Assembly: GCA_027487675.1 (NCBI GenBank)
Contig: JAIYDD010000230.1
Span: 1-58,811, forward strand
Direction of reading: 5' to 3'
Length of the DNA: 58,811 bases
Source: Acetobacteraceae bacterium
Lineage (GTDB): Bacteria > Pseudomonadota > Alphaproteobacteria > Acetobacterales > Acetobacteraceae
The position numbers and the translations under genes were made by a program. The notes below the pieces were generated by a model that saw only the letters and a list, made by a program, of their open reading frames with translations, searched no databases and was not told the origin of the DNA. Position 1 is the first letter of the stretch. Every line of letters starts with the position of its first letter. Below are positions 23,629 to 32,066 of the stretch, piece after piece.

Positions 23629-24299
23629 GCGGCGAGGTCCTTGCGGAGCGGGCGGGCGGCGACCACCGCCTGGATCGCCAGGGCCGCCGCGGCCTGGCAG
23701 GGCTCGATCACCGGGATGCCGGCGGCCTGCTCGACCACCTCGCGATGGCCGGCCATGCCGGCGCAGCCCAGGATCACCGCTTCCGCCCCCTGCTGCGCCA
23801 GGCGGCGGCCGGCGTCTTCCAGCGCGGCGCGGGGCGCGTGCGGGTCGGTCAGCACCTCCATCGGCAGGTCGAGCGGGATGTGGCCCGCCAGCCGCTGCTC
23901 CACGCCCATCGCCGCCAGCGCCCGCCGCTGCCGCGGCAGCGAGGCGGTGGCCATGGCGATGATCCCGATCCGGTCGGCCCGCGCCAGCGCCGCCGCCAGC
24001 GCGCTGCGCAGCGCGCCGAAGACCGGGGCGCACGTCACCGTCCGCACCGCATCCACGCCGGGGTCGGAGACGCAGGCGACCACATAGGCGGCGGCGGCTT
24101 CGCGCGCGACCAGGCGGCAGAGCGGCTCGGCCACCGCGTGCCAGTCGCGCCAGGTGACCACCGCGGGCACGCCATCGGGCAGGGAGACGACGTCGAGCCG
24201 CGGCAGGCCCGGCGCGCGCAGCCCCGCGAGCGCCGCCTCGATCCCGCGCGTGCAGGATGCGGAGGTGTTGGGGTTCACCACCAGGATGCGCTCGGCCAT
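23625..24299 (-). CDS. hydantoin racemase / Asp-Glu racemase family
   Basis: The 224-residue product has the two-cysteine racemase architecture: ILVVNPNTSASCT at the N-terminus, YVVACVSDPGVDAVRTV with the first catalytic-type cysteine, and AEAVILGCAGMAGH with the second. The NPNTS start, the C-x-DPG motif and the LGCAGM motif are those of hydantoin racemase (HyuE type) rather than glutamate racemase MurI. It would interconvert D- and L-5-substituted hydantoins. Aryl-malonate decarboxylase and Asp racemase are the alternatives. It is divergent from DUF983 and coupled to a TPR gene; the hydantoinase-type genes lie 2-6 kb away on the other strand. Confidence 0.78.
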   Translation of the reverse strand: MAERILVVNPNTSASCTRGIEAALAGLRAPGLPRLDVVSLPDGVPAVVTWRDWHAVAEPLCRLVAREAAAAYVVACVSDPGVDAVRTVTCAPVFGALRSALAAALARADRIGIIAMATASLPRQRRALAAMGVEQRLAGHIPLDLPMEVLTDPHAPRAALEDAGRRLAQQGAEAVILGCAGMAGHREVVEQAAGIPVIEPCQAAAALAIQAVVAARPLRKDLAA

Positions 24300-24621
24300 C
24301 CGTGCCCTCCCTTGCCCCGGCGACGCAGCCGGATGTCGCCTGGCGCGTTGCGCCGCATGGGCACGCCGGTTTGGCCATGCCGGCGGCCCGCGCGCAAGCG
24401 CGCCGGTGCGAAACTTCGCCGCGCGCTGGCCGCGCGCGCGCCGGGCCGGCCGGTCCCGGCAGCGCGCGGGCGCGTCCGTGCGACGCTTGATCGAAGCAGG
24501 CCGGCGGATCATGATGCACCGCACAACGGCGGTGCCCCGCTGGTGGAGGCGGCTCGGGCAGTCCTTGCCCGTGCCGGACCGCCCCGGGCCAGCGGGGCGA
24601 CAACGCCGGAAGGAACGCCAC
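24300..24621. other. 322-bp divergent spacer between racemase and DUF983 genes
   Basis: The spacer must contain two outward promoters. I see no clear sigma-70 or sigma-54 elements. It is slightly less GC rich at 24480-24540, with GATCATGATGCACC, which is where a promoter for the DUF983 gene would be expected. A ribosome binding site (GGAAGGAA) ends the region. Open frames here have no recognisable content. Confidence 0.4.
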
Positions 24622-25062
24622 ATGCGCTGGGAGCCCGATCGCTCGGCACCCGCCCTGCCCTATGCGCCGCCCGACAGCTTCTGGACGGCGGTGTCCCGCG
24701 GGGCCCGCAACCGTTGCCCGATCTGCGGCGAGGGCAAGGTCTTCGCCGGCTACCTGCGGGTGGCCGAGGCGTGCTCGCATTGCGGCGCGCCGCTCGGGCG
24801 GCTGCGGGCGGACGACGCGCCGCCCTACTTCACCATCTTCCTGGTCGGCCACCTGCTGGTGCCGCCGGTCTTCTGGGTGGAACGCGCCTGGCAGCCGCCG
24901 ATGTGGCTGCACATGGCGGTGTGGCTGCCGCTGTTCGCCATGGCCTGCATCCTCTTGCTTCGGCCGGTCAAGGGCGCGACGCTCGGCTGGATGATGCGCC
25001 TGGGCTTCACCGGCGCCGAACATGGCGGCGAGCCACCGCCGCCGCCTTCCAGGGACCCCTGA
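24622..25062 (+). CDS. DUF983 membrane protein with zinc-ribbon-like CxxC pair
   Basis: The 146-residue product has SRGARNRCPICGEGKVF and ACSHCGAPLG, two CxxC motifs spaced as in the DUF983 family, then two hydrophobic segments with FTIFLVGHLLVPPVFWV and MAVWLPLFAMACILLLR. DUF983 proteins occur near cytochrome oxidase and cell-envelope genes in alphaproteobacteria; their function is not established. It is 10 bp upstream of the UPF0262 gene, so both are in one transcript. GGAAGGAA precedes the ATG. Confidence 0.85.
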   Translation: MRWEPDRSAPALPYAPPDSFWTAVSRGARNRCPICGEGKVFAGYLRVAEACSHCGAPLGRLRADDAPPYFTIFLVGHLLVPPVFWVERAWQPPMWLHMAVWLPLFAMACILLLRPVKGATLGWMMRLGFTGAEHGGEPPPPPSRDP

Positions 25063-25072
25063 GCCCCGCGCC

Positions 25073-25546
25073 ATGGCGGAAAAGGACCTGACCAGCATCG
25101 TCCTGCCGGACGCGCAGCCGCTGCCCTCCCCCTATGCCGAGGCCGACCGCCGGCAGGCCGTGGACGACCTGCTGGCCGGCAACGTGTTCCGGCCGAAGGG
25201 GTTGGCCGGCGGCCCGCCCTATGGCCTGCAGATCATGGTGCGGGACGGCCGGCTGATCCTCGACATCCGCGATGCCGCGGATGCGCCGCTGCATGCGCTG
25301 GTGCTGGCGCTCGGGCCGTTCCGGCGGCTGATCAAGGACTACCACCTGGTGGTCGAGAGCCACGAGAAGGCGGTGCAGGAAGGCGGGTCGGAAGCGCGGA
25401 TCCAGGCGATCGACATGGGCCGGCGCGGGCTGCACAACGAAGGCGCCCAGTTGCTGGTCGAGCGCCTGTCCGGCCGTGTCGACCTGGATTTCGAGACGGC
25501 GCGGCGGCTCTTCACCCTGGTCTGCGCGCTGCACAACCGGATCTGA
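25073..25546 (+). CDS. UPF0262 family protein
   Basis: The 157-residue product contains [37 protein letters not shown], and [20 protein letters not shown] followed by [19 protein letters not shown]. This arrangement is the UPF0262 family, found in alphaproteobacteria, often near cell-wall, phosphatase or HisD genes. The molecular function is unknown. The protein is predicted soluble. It lies 10 bp after the DUF983 gene. Confidence 0.9.
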   Translation: MAEKDLTSIVLPDAQPLPSPYAEADRRQAVDDLLAGNVFRPKGLAGGPPYGLQIMVRDGRLILDIRDAADAPLHALVLALGPFRRLIKDYHLVVESHEKAVQEGGSEARIQAIDMGRRGLHNEGAQLLVERLSGRVDLDFETARRLFTLVCALHNRI

Positions 25547-25734
25547 CCCGCCGCATCCGCCCGCTGGCCGGGCCGCGGCCCGAGTCGCGGCCCCGGTCGC
25601 GGCCCCCGTCTCGGTCGGTATCGGCGTTCCATGGCCGCGACGGTTCCGCGAAATTCCACCTGGCGACCGAAACCGTCTTGCCCGCCGCGCCGCCCTCTGG
25701 TTGTCATCGCGGGCGCGTGCATCGGTGGGGGACC

Positions 25735-26370
25735 ATGGACAAGTTCAAGGAATGGATGGCGGCCAATCCCGTGGGCGGGGTGGTCGCGGTGGCCGTCGTG
25801 ACGGCGCTGGTGACGAGCCTGTTCTTCGAGGCGCTGCGCGGCCCCGGCCCGATGGGCCCGGCCGGCGCGCAGGGCCCGGCCGGCGTCGCCGGCCCTGCGG
25901 GCCCACAGGGTCCGGCCGGTGCGGTCGGCCCGGCCGGTGCGGTCGGCCCGGCCGGTGCGGTGGGTCCGGCTGGTCCGCAGGGCCCGGCCGGCGCCCAGGG
26001 CCCGGCCGGCGCCCAGGGCCCCGCGGGTCCGCAGGGTCCTGCCGGTCCGCAAGGCGTGGCGGGGCCGCAGGGCCCAGCGGGCGAGCGTGGTCCGGCGGGC
26101 GAGGCCGGCGCGCAGGGTCCGGCAGGTCCGGCCGGTCCCCAGGGTCCCGCCGGCGCGGCTGGCGAGCGCGGCCCGGCGGGTGCCGCCGGTCCGGCTGGCG
26201 AGCGCGGCCCTGCAGGCCCGGCCGGCGCTGCCGGGGAGCGTGGTCCGGCGGGTCCCGCCGGCGAACGCGGCCCTGCCGGCCCCGCCGGCGAACGCGGCCC
26301 TGCCGGCCCCGCCGGCGAACGCGGCCCTGCCGGCCCGCAGGGCCCGGCGGGCGAGGCCGCCCCGCGCTGA
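25735..26370 (+). CDS. membrane-anchored collagen-like protein
   Basis: The 211-residue product begins with a short cytoplasmic part ([15 protein letters not shown]), one transmembrane helix ([20 protein letters not shown]), then about 55 uninterrupted Gly-X-Y triplets up to the end. The triplets are mostly GPA, GPQ and GER, for example [18 protein letters not shown] and [16 protein letters not shown]. Proline at X and GER triplets favour a stable triple helix. It would be anchored in the inner membrane with the helix outside. Bacterial collagens usually act as adhesins or spacers. There is no C-terminal capping domain, which is odd since trimerisation domains usually set the register. The ATG at 25735 is preferred over an upstream frame without helix. 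Confidence 0.88.
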   Translation: MDKFKEWMAANPVGGVVAVAVVTALVTSLFFEALRGPGPMGPAGAQGPAGVAGPAGPQGPAGAVGPAGAVGPAGAVGPAGPQGPAGAQGPAGAQGPAGPQGPAGPQGVAGPQGPAGERGPAGEAGAQGPAGPAGPQGPAGAAGERGPAGAAGPAGERGPAGPAGAAGERGPAGPAGERGPAGPAGERGPAGPAGERGPAGPQGPAGEAAPR

Positions 26371-26376
26371 CCAGGC

Positions 26377-26405
26377 CCGGCCCTGGGCCACGCGCCCAGG
26401 GCCGG
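26377..26405 (+). terminator. 12-bp perfect hairpin after the collagen-like gene
   Basis: CCGGCCCTGGGC at 26377-26388 pairs with GCCCAGGGCCGG at 26394-26405 over a five-base loop, six bases after the stop codon. No T-run follows, so it is a strong hairpin but not a classic intrinsic terminator. Confidence 0.5.
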
Positions 26406-26573
26406 ACGGCCGCCGCGACCCAGTCCCGGCCCGGCCGGGGCAAGCGACAGGCCTGGCGCAGGATTTGCGCCGGCCATGTGCCGGTGCCGTGGCGGGGCGG
26501 CGCGTCCGGCCCGGTCTGGACGCGGCGCCCCGCCCGGCGCATCTGCCGTGGCGCAGCCACGCGGGAGGCTCCG

Positions 26574-27671
26574 GTGAGGATCGACGGCACACATTACCGT
26601 TCCGTCTGGGTGGACCCCGGCGATGGCTGGTCCGTCCGCATCTTCGACCAGACTCGCCTGCCGTGGTCGCTCGACATCCTGCGCCTGGTGGACGAGGCGC
26701 AGGTGGCGCATGCCATCCGATCGATGCAGGTGCGCGGCGCGCCGCTGATCGGCGCCGTCGCGGCACATGGCGTGGCGCTGGCGCTGCGCACCGATCCCTC
26801 CGGCGCCAATCTCGACCGGGTGGTGGCCATGCTGGGCGAGACGCGCCCGACCGCGATCAACCTGCGCTGGGCGCTGGAGCGGATGCGCGCCGCGCTGCAC
26901 AACCTGCCGGCCGGCGAGCGCTTCGCCGCCGCCCAGGCCGAGGCCGCGGCGATCTGCGACGACGATGTCGAGACCTGCCGGCGCATCGGCGAGCACGGGC
27001 TGCCCCTGCTGCGGGAGATCGCCGCCCGCAAGCCGCCCGGCGCACCGGTCAATGTGCTAACCCATTGCAATGCCGGCTGGATCGCCACCGTGGACTACGG
27101 CACCGCGCTCTCGCCCATCTACCAGGCGCATGACGAAGGCATCGCCGTGCATGTCTGGGTGGACGAGACCCGGCCGCGCAACCAGGGCGCGGCGCTGACG
27201 GCGTGGGAACTCGGCCGGCACGGCGTGCCGCACACCGTGATCGCCGACAATGCCGGCGGCCACCTGATGCAGCGAGCGCAGGTGGACATCTGCATCGTCG
27301 GCACCGACCGGGTGACGCGCCAGGGCGACGTCGCCAACAAGATCGGCACCTATCTCAAGGCGCTGGCGGCGCGCGACAACGGCGTGCCCTTCTGGGTGGC
27401 GCTGCCGCATTCGACGCTCGACATGCGGGTGCGCGACGGCGTCGCCGAGATCCCGATCGAGGAACGCGCGGCGGCCGAGGTCACCGACCTGACCGGCCGC
27501 ACCGCGGATGGCCGGATCGAGACCATCCGCGTGGTGGCCGAGGGCAGCGCCGCCGCCAACCCGGCCTTCGACGTGACGCCGGCCTGTCTGGTGACCGGCC
27601 TGATTACCGAGCGCGGCCGCACGGAGGCCAGCGAGGCGGGGCTGCTGGCCCTGTATCCGGACAAGGCCTAG
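26574..27671 (+). CDS. mtnA: S-methyl-5-thioribose-1-phosphate isomerase
   Basis: The 365-residue protein is MtnA of the methionine salvage pathway, converting methylthioribose 1-phosphate to methylthioribulose 1-phosphate. Motifs include [36 protein letters not shown] (catalytic cysteine), [14 protein letters not shown], and [20 protein letters not shown] with the catalytic aspartate. The start is a GTG at 26574 after GGGAGG. No other mtn gene is nearby, so this is a split pathway. Its TAG stop codon is the first part of a CTAG sequence that has been duplicated by insertion of the element at 27672-27891. Confidence 0.94.
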   Translation: MRIDGTHYRSVWVDPGDGWSVRIFDQTRLPWSLDILRLVDEAQVAHAIRSMQVRGAPLIGAVAAHGVALALRTDPSGANLDRVVAMLGETRPTAINLRWALERMRAALHNLPAGERFAAAQAEAAAICDDDVETCRRIGEHGLPLLREIAARKPPGAPVNVLTHCNAGWIATVDYGTALSPIYQAHDEGIAVHVWVDETRPRNQGAALTAWELGRHGVPHTVIADNAGGHLMQRAQVDICIVGTDRVTRQGDVANKIGTYLKALAARDNGVPFWVALPHSTLDMRVRDGVAEIPIEERAAAEVTDLTGRTADGRIETIRVVAEGSAAANPAFDVTPACLVTGLITERGRTEASEAGLLALYPDKA

Positions 27672-27895
27672 CAGGCTGCGGAAATTCGCCGGCTGAAGAA
27701 GGCAGCGGGAGGGCGCTGCCCTCCCGCACCCACCCGCCAGGAAACTGAGTTTCCTGGGCCTTCCCGAAATTTAACGAGGTATATCAATAATTAAGGGGAG
27801 GTGCAGGAACATCAGGTTCCTGCCGGGGTGCTCGAGGGGCGGAGCCCCTCGACCTTTCCCTTTGCGTCCCAGGGCGAATTTCCGCAGCCTGCTAG
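27668..27895. mobile_element. MITE-like element, 19-bp terminal inverted repeats with CTAG target duplication
   Basis: CAGGCTGCGGAAATTCGCC (27672-27690) is repeated exactly in inverse at 27873-27891, and both ends are flanked by CTAG. The 220-bp interior holds four perfect hairpins, at 27705-27727, 27737-27757, 27803-27823 and 27833-27851, around a short AT-rich centre (27777-27795). There is no ORF, so it would need a transposase supplied elsewhere. Four-base CTAG duplications are known for some IS5-type and IS1182-type elements; the family here is not settled. Removing it joins the mtnA stop codon to the repeat at 27893. Confidence 0.78.
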
Positions 27896-27972
27896 AGCGT
27901 GATGGCCGGCGGGCGGCACGCCCGAAGGCGCGAAGCACGCGGCACAGCAATCGGCCAGACCGTTATCGGCGG
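27893..27972 (+). repeat. interspersed intergenic repeat, copy B
   Basis: From TAGAGCGTGATGGCCGGCGG onward the sequence aligns with the reverse complement of 54395-54473 over about 80 bp with clear similarity. Shared blocks are AGCGTGAT, GGGCGG-ACGCCCG, CACGCGGCA, and AGACC-T-ATCGG. The core GGGCG-GCA-CGCCC hairpin is kept in both. In both places the repeat starts at a gene's TAG stop codon. Confidence 0.7.
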
Positions 27973-27998
27973 GTCGCTCCGCGCCGATCGCGGCGCGG

Positions 27999-28196
27999 TC
28001 AGCCGGGCAGGCGGCGGCCGCGCGGCTCGATCAGGCCGAGGCCGCCGACCAGCGACAGCCCGCCGAGCCCGGCCAGCAGCGCGGTGGCGAAGGGCGGCAC
28101 GCGGCCGGGCAGCGTCGCCTCCCCCATCACCAGCACGACGGTGAGCAGGATGGAGGCGAGGCCGAGCAGGACGAGAAGCAGGGCGATACGGGGCAC
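27999..28196 (-). CDS. small membrane protein, two transmembrane segments
   Basis: The 65-residue product is MPRIALLLVLLGLASILLTV, a short loop with a GEATLPGRVPP stretch, and a second hydrophobic helix with ATALLAGLGGLSLVGGLGLI ending RGRRLPG. No family is recognised. The GTG at 28196 has GAGGG at a good distance; a GTG at 28205 is too close to it. It follows copy B of the intergenic repeat and lies opposite mtnA. Confidence 0.6.
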   Translation of the reverse strand: MPRIALLLVLLGLASILLTVVLVMGEATLPGRVPPFATALLAGLGGLSLVGGLGLIEPRGRRLPG

Positions 28197-28301
28197 GGAG
28201 GGCACTCCCTCGATTGGCGTGGACCCTCTTCTACGCGGGGGCTTTGGCAGCCCCGCGGCGCGAATGTGGCGGTTTGCCCTGCGAATGAACGGCCCCCGGC
28301 G

Positions 28302-28766
28302 CTACCGGATCGCGTAGACGTCGTAGATCGGCCCCTGCGGCGGGCGCTGGCCGACCGCCACCGCCAGCACGCGGTTCAGCCATTCATGCGGGCCCGGCCC
28401 CGTCTCGAAGCGGATCGCGGTGCGCATGTAGTAGAGCGCGGGGTCCACCGTGTCGCCGGCGGCCAGCCGCGCCAGCACATCGGGCGGGCCGGCGCGCAGG
28501 CCGGTGTAGTGGATGCCGATGAGCTGCCCGTCCTCGGCCCGCAGCATCGCCCGCACATCGAGCCGCGTGGCGGCGTCGCTGCCCGTGGTCATCCAGTCGG
28601 CGCCGCCCGGCAGCACCTCGCCGCGGATCGCGGGGCCGAAGAAGCGGCCGCCGGTGACCTGGCCGATGCGGCGCTCGCCGAGCGGGGTCGCGCCCAGCAC
28701 GGTCGGCGCGACCGTCATCTCCATGCGGAACAGGAATTCGCTCTGCAGCGGGATCGGCGCGTCCAT
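28302..28766 (-). CDS. DUF3237 family protein, copy 1
   Basis: The 154-residue protein has FLFRMEMTVAPTVLGATPLG, RRIGQVTGGRFFGPAIRGEV, a LPGGADWMTTGSDAATRLD stretch, and a terminal HEWLNRVLAVAVGQRPPQG. DUF3237 proteins form small beta barrels of unknown activity and often sit near acyl-CoA catabolism genes. The start overlaps the stop of the rhodanese gene by four bases (ATGA), so it is the last gene of that transcript. A second, diverged DUF3237 gene is at 53702. Confidence 0.82.
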   Translation of the reverse strand: MDAPIPLQSEFLFRMEMTVAPTVLGATPLGERRIGQVTGGRFFGPAIRGEVLPGGADWMTTGSDAATRLDVRAMLRAEDGQLIGIHYTGLRAGPPDVLARLAAGDTVDPALYYMRTAIRFETGPGPHEWLNRVLAVAVGQRPPQGPIYDVYAIR

Positions 28767-29182
28767 CAGCGTTGCCGCCAGGGCAGGCCATCGGCCTTCC
28801 AGCCGGCTACCGTGCCGCGATGGCCTTCGGCATCGACCGGGCCCTCGAAGCCGTCGGCGACGTTGAAGGCGTGCGGGAAGCCCGATTGCTGCGCCGTCTG
28901 CCCCGCCGCCAGCGACCGCGCGCCGGAGCGGCAGATGAAGAACAGCTTCGATTCGGGCGTGGCGCCGGCGCGGCGGAGATGTTCCACGAAGGCGCCGTTG
29001 ACCTGCATGGAGGGGTAGAGCTGCCAGGGGATCAGCACGACCTGCTTGCCGAGATCGGACAGGTCGGGGACGCCGACGAAATTCCATTCCGCATCGGTGC
29101 GGACATCCACCAGCACGGCCTGGCCATCCTGCGCCAGTTCCTGCCAGGTGGCGCGCGGGCTGACATCGGGCACGCCTGCCAT
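28766..29182 (-). CDS. rhodanese-domain sulfurtransferase-like protein
   Basis: The 138-residue single-domain protein has AVLVDVRTDAEWNFVGVPDL near the start and LFFICRSGARSLAAGQ, where the cysteine of CRSGAR is the persulfide carrier and the loop is of rhodanese length. It ends FNVADGFEGPVDAEGHRGTV. It would move sulfane sulfur or reduce cyanide toxicity; the acceptor is unknown. ATG at 29182 has a GGGAGAG ribosome binding site. Seventy-seven bases separate it from the isovaleryl-CoA dehydrogenase gene, so it may share that operon. Confidence 0.86.
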   Translation of the reverse strand: MAGVPDVSPRATWQELAQDGQAVLVDVRTDAEWNFVGVPDLSDLGKQVVLIPWQLYPSMQVNGAFVEHLRRAGATPESKLFFICRSGARSLAAGQTAQQSGFPHAFNVADGFEGPVDAEGHRGTVAGWKADGLPWRQR

Positions 29183-29259
29183 CTGCCTGCTCTCCCTCAT
29201 CTGTTGTCGCGCCGGAGGATGGGGATGCGCGGCCCGGCGGGCAACCGGGGCACGCGCGA

Positions 29260-30432
29260 TCAGGTCGTTTCGCGGAAGATTTCCCGCCCGATCAGCATGC
29301 GGCGGATCTCGCTGGTCCCCGCCCCGATCTCATACAGCTTCGCGTCGCGCAGCAGGCGGCCGGCCGGGTAGTCGTTGATGTAGCCGTTGCCGCCCAGGAT
29401 CTGGATGGCGTCCAGCGCCGCCTTCGTCGCGGCCTCCGCGGCGAAGAGGATCGCGCCGGCGGCGTCCTTGCGGGAGGACTTGCCGGCATCGCAGGCACGC
29501 GCCACGGCATAGACATAGGCGCGCGTCGCGTTGAGTGCGGTGTACATGTCGGCGACCTTGCCCTGGATGAACTGGAACTCGCCGATGGATTGGCCGAACT
29601 GCTTGCGGTCGTGGATGTAGGGCACGACGAGATCGAGGCAGGCCTGCAGGATGCCGATGGGCCCGGCCGCCAGCACCGCGCGTTCGTAGTCGAGGCCGGA
29701 CATCAGCACGCGCACGCCGCCATTGAGGTGGCCGAGCACGTTCTCGGCCGGGACCTCGCAATCCTCGAAGACCAGCTCGGAGGTCGGGCTGCCGCGCATG
29801 CCGAGCTTGTCGAGCTTCTGGGCGGGGCGGAATCCCTTGAAGTCGCGCTCCACGATGAAGGCGGTGATGCCCTTCGGGCCGGCATCGGGCTCGGTCTTCG
29901 CATAGACCACCATGGTCTCCGCGTAGTGCGCGTTGGTTATCCAGAGCTTCGTGCCGTTCAGCACCCAGCGGTCGCCGCGCCTCTCGGCGCGCAGCTTCAT
30001 CGAGACGACGTCGGAGCCGGCGCCGGGTTCGGACATGGCCAGCGCGCCGAGATGTTCCCCGCTGACGAGCTTCGGCAGGTAGCGGCGCTTCTGCTCCTCC
30101 GTCCCGTTGATGCGGATCTGGTTGATGCAGAGGTTCGAATGCGCGCCGTAGGACAGGCCGACGCTGGCGCTGGCGCGGGAGACTTCCTCCATCGCGACGC
30201 AATGCGCGAGGTAGCCCATGTCGGCGCCGCCGTATTCTTCCGGCACGGTGATGCCGTGCAGGCCCAATTCGCCCATCTCGGGCCAGAGGTAGCGGGGGAA
30301 TTCGTCGGTGCGGTCGATCTCCGCCGCGATCGGCGCGATGCGGGCATCGGCGAAGCTGCGGACGCTGTCGCGCAGCTGGTCGATCTCGTCGCCGAGGCCG
30401 AAATCGAGGCTGGGGAGCTGGTTCGCTGGCAT
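29260..30432 (-). CDS. ivd: isovaleryl-CoA dehydrogenase-like acyl-CoA dehydrogenase
   Basis: The 390-residue flavoenzyme has [20 protein letters not shown], the [19 protein letters not shown] segment, and [19 protein letters not shown], whose glutamate lies at the position used as catalytic base by isovaleryl-CoA dehydrogenase rather than in the C-terminal helix. [20 protein letters not shown] and [19 protein letters not shown] follow. It oxidises a branched short-chain acyl-CoA to the enoyl-CoA with FAD. ATG at 30432 is preferred, with AGGAG eight bases upstream. It lies just downstream of an acyl-CoA ligase and completes the liv-type operon. Confidence 0.9.
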   Translation of the reverse strand: MPANQLPSLDFGLGDEIDQLRDSVRSFADARIAPIAAEIDRTDEFPRYLWPEMGELGLHGITVPEEYGGADMGYLAHCVAMEEVSRASASVGLSYGAHSNLCINQIRINGTEEQKRRYLPKLVSGEHLGALAMSEPGAGSDVVSMKLRAERRGDRWVLNGTKLWITNAHYAETMVVYAKTEPDAGPKGITAFIVERDFKGFRPAQKLDKLGMRGSPTSELVFEDCEVPAENVLGHLNGGVRVLMSGLDYERAVLAAGPIGILQACLDLVVPYIHDRKQFGQSIGEFQFIQGKVADMYTALNATRAYVYAVARACDAGKSSRKDAAGAILFAAEAATKAALDAIQILGGNGYINDYPAGRLLRDAKLYEIGAGTSEIRRMLIGREIFRETT

Positions 30433-30434
30433 GG

Positions 30435-32066
30435 TCACGGCTCCTGCTCGGAAAGCGCCTTCCGCAGCACGCCGCGCATGATCTTGCCGGTGGCGGTCTG
30501 CGGCAGGCTGTCGCGGAATTCCACCTGCCGCGGATAGAGATGCGCGGCAAGGCGGGTGCGGACGAAATGCTGGATGCTTTCCGCCAGCGCGGCGTCGCCG
30601 ACGACGCCGGGCTTCGGCACCACCACCGCGGTGACGCGTTCGGTGCGCAGCGGGTCCGGCAGGCCGATGACCGCCACCTGCGCCACCGCGGGGTGGGACA
30701 GGAGAAAGTCCTCCACCTCGCCCGGGCCGATGCGGTAGCCGGCGGAGGTGATGACATCGTCGTCGCGGCCGAGGAAGGTGACGTAGCCGTCTTCGTCCAT
30801 CGTCGCGCGGTCGCCGGTCAGCAGCCAGTCGCCGACGTATTTCGCGCGCGTGTCGTCGGGGCGGTTCCAGTAGCCGAGGAACATCACCGGGTCCGGCGCA
30901 CGCACGGCGACGATGCCTTCCGCGCCGGCGGGGCGCGGCGTGCCGTCCTCGGCCAGGATCGCGACGTCATGGCCGGGCACGGCGCGGCCCATGCTGCCGG
31001 GTCTTTGCGGGAACAGGAAGGCGGCGTTGGAGACGACCAGGTTGCACTCGGTCTGGCCGTAGAATTCGTTGATCGGCAGGCCGAAGGCAGCGCGGCCCCA
31101 ATCCAGCATCTCGGCCCCCAGCGTCTCGCCGCCGCTGCCGAGGCTGCGGAGCGCGTGGCCGAAGCGCGTAGGGTTCGGCACCGCGCGCATCAGGCGCAGC
31201 GCGGTGGGGGGCAGGAAGACGTTGCGCACGGCGTGCTTCGCCATCAGGGCGAAGGCATGCTCCGGATCGAATTTCGGCATGCGGTGGCAGAGCACCGGCA
31301 CGCCGTGGAACAGCGACGGCAGCAGCACGTCGAGCAGCCCGCCGATCCAGGCCCAGTCGGCGGGCGTCCAGAACAGATCGCCCGGCTGCGGGAAGCGTTC
31401 CTGCGGCAGCTCGACGCCGGGCAGGTGGCCGCGCAGCACGCGATGGCCGTGCAGCGCGCCCTTCGGGCTGCCGGTGGTGCCGGAGGTGTAGATGATGAGC
31501 GCCGGATCGTCCGGGCCGGTCGCGGCGCAGGCGTGGCTGTCGCGGGCGCGCGCCATCTCGCCCGCCAGGTCGCGCGCGCCGTCGCCGCCGCCGAGCGCCA
31601 GGATGACGCGCAGCGCCGGAAGCTGGCCGCGGATGGGCGCGAGCTTGGCGAGGCCCGCGGCATCCGTGACGATGGCCGCGGCGCCGCAATCCGCCAGGCG
31701 GAAGCGCAGCGCATCCTCGCCGAACAGCTGGAACAGCGGCACGGCGATGGCGCCCATGCGATACGCCGCCAGATGCGCCACCGCGGCCTCGGGCGATTGC
31801 GGCAGCAGCACGGCGATGCGGTCGCCGCGCGCGATGCCGTGGGCCGCGAAGGCGTTGGCCAGGCGGCAGCTTCGCGCGTGCAGCTCGTCGAAGCTGATGC
31901 GCTCGACGCCGCCGTCGTCGCGCAGATGGATCAGTGCAAGGCGGCCGCTGCCATCGGCCCAGCGGTCGCAGGCTTCCTCGGCGATGTTGCAGCGCGCGGG
32001 GATGTGCCAGCGGAAGCGCGCGCGGACCTCGTCGTAGCTGTCGCCGGGCGGCAACAGCGCGGTCAT
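30435..32066 (-). CDS. AMP-dependent acyl-CoA synthetase (medium-chain or acetyl-CoA synthetase-like)
   Basis: The 543-residue adenylate-forming enzyme carries [19 protein letters not shown] (P-loop), [36 protein letters not shown] and [21 protein letters not shown], with a C-terminal [15 protein letters not shown] lysine. The ADWAWIGGL segment and overall sequence resemble acetyl-/medium-chain CoA synthetases (AcsM/AcsA-like). It makes acyl-AMP, then acyl-CoA. It overlaps the phenylacetate-CoA-ligase-like gene by four bases and lies two bases from the acyl-CoA dehydrogenase start, so the product likely flows to that enzyme. Confidence 0.9.
   Translation of the reverse strand: MTALLPPGDSYDEVRARFRWHIPARCNIAEEACDRWADGSGRLALIHLRDDGGVERISFDELHARSCRLANAFAAHGIARGDRIAVLLPQSPEAAVAHLAAYRMGAIAVPLFQLFGEDALRFRLADCGAAAIVTDAAGLAKLAPIRGQLPALRVILALGGGDGARDLAGEMARARDSHACAATGPDDPALIIYTSGTTGSPKGALHGHRVLRGHLPGVELPQERFPQPGDLFWTPADWAWIGGLLDVLLPSLFHGVPVLCHRMPKFDPEHAFALMAKHAVRNVFLPPTALRLMRAVPNPTRFGHALRSLGSGGETLGAEMLDWGRAAFGLPINEFYGQTECNLVVSNAAFLFPQRPGSMGRAVPGHDVAILAEDGTPRPAGAEGIVAVRAPDPVMFLGYWNRPDDTRAKYVGDWLLTGDRATMDEDGYVTFLGRDDDVITSAGYRIGPGEVEDFLLSHPAVAQVAVIGLPDPLRTERVTAVVVPKPGVVGDAALAESIQHFVRTRLAAHLYPRQVEFRDSLPQTATGKIMRGVLRKALSEQEP

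Noticed and set aside
25704-26996. Long proline-rich minus-strand frame over the collagen-like gene
   Set aside because: It is the mirror image of the Gly-X-Y repeats; it has no start signal and runs into the well-supported mtnA gene.
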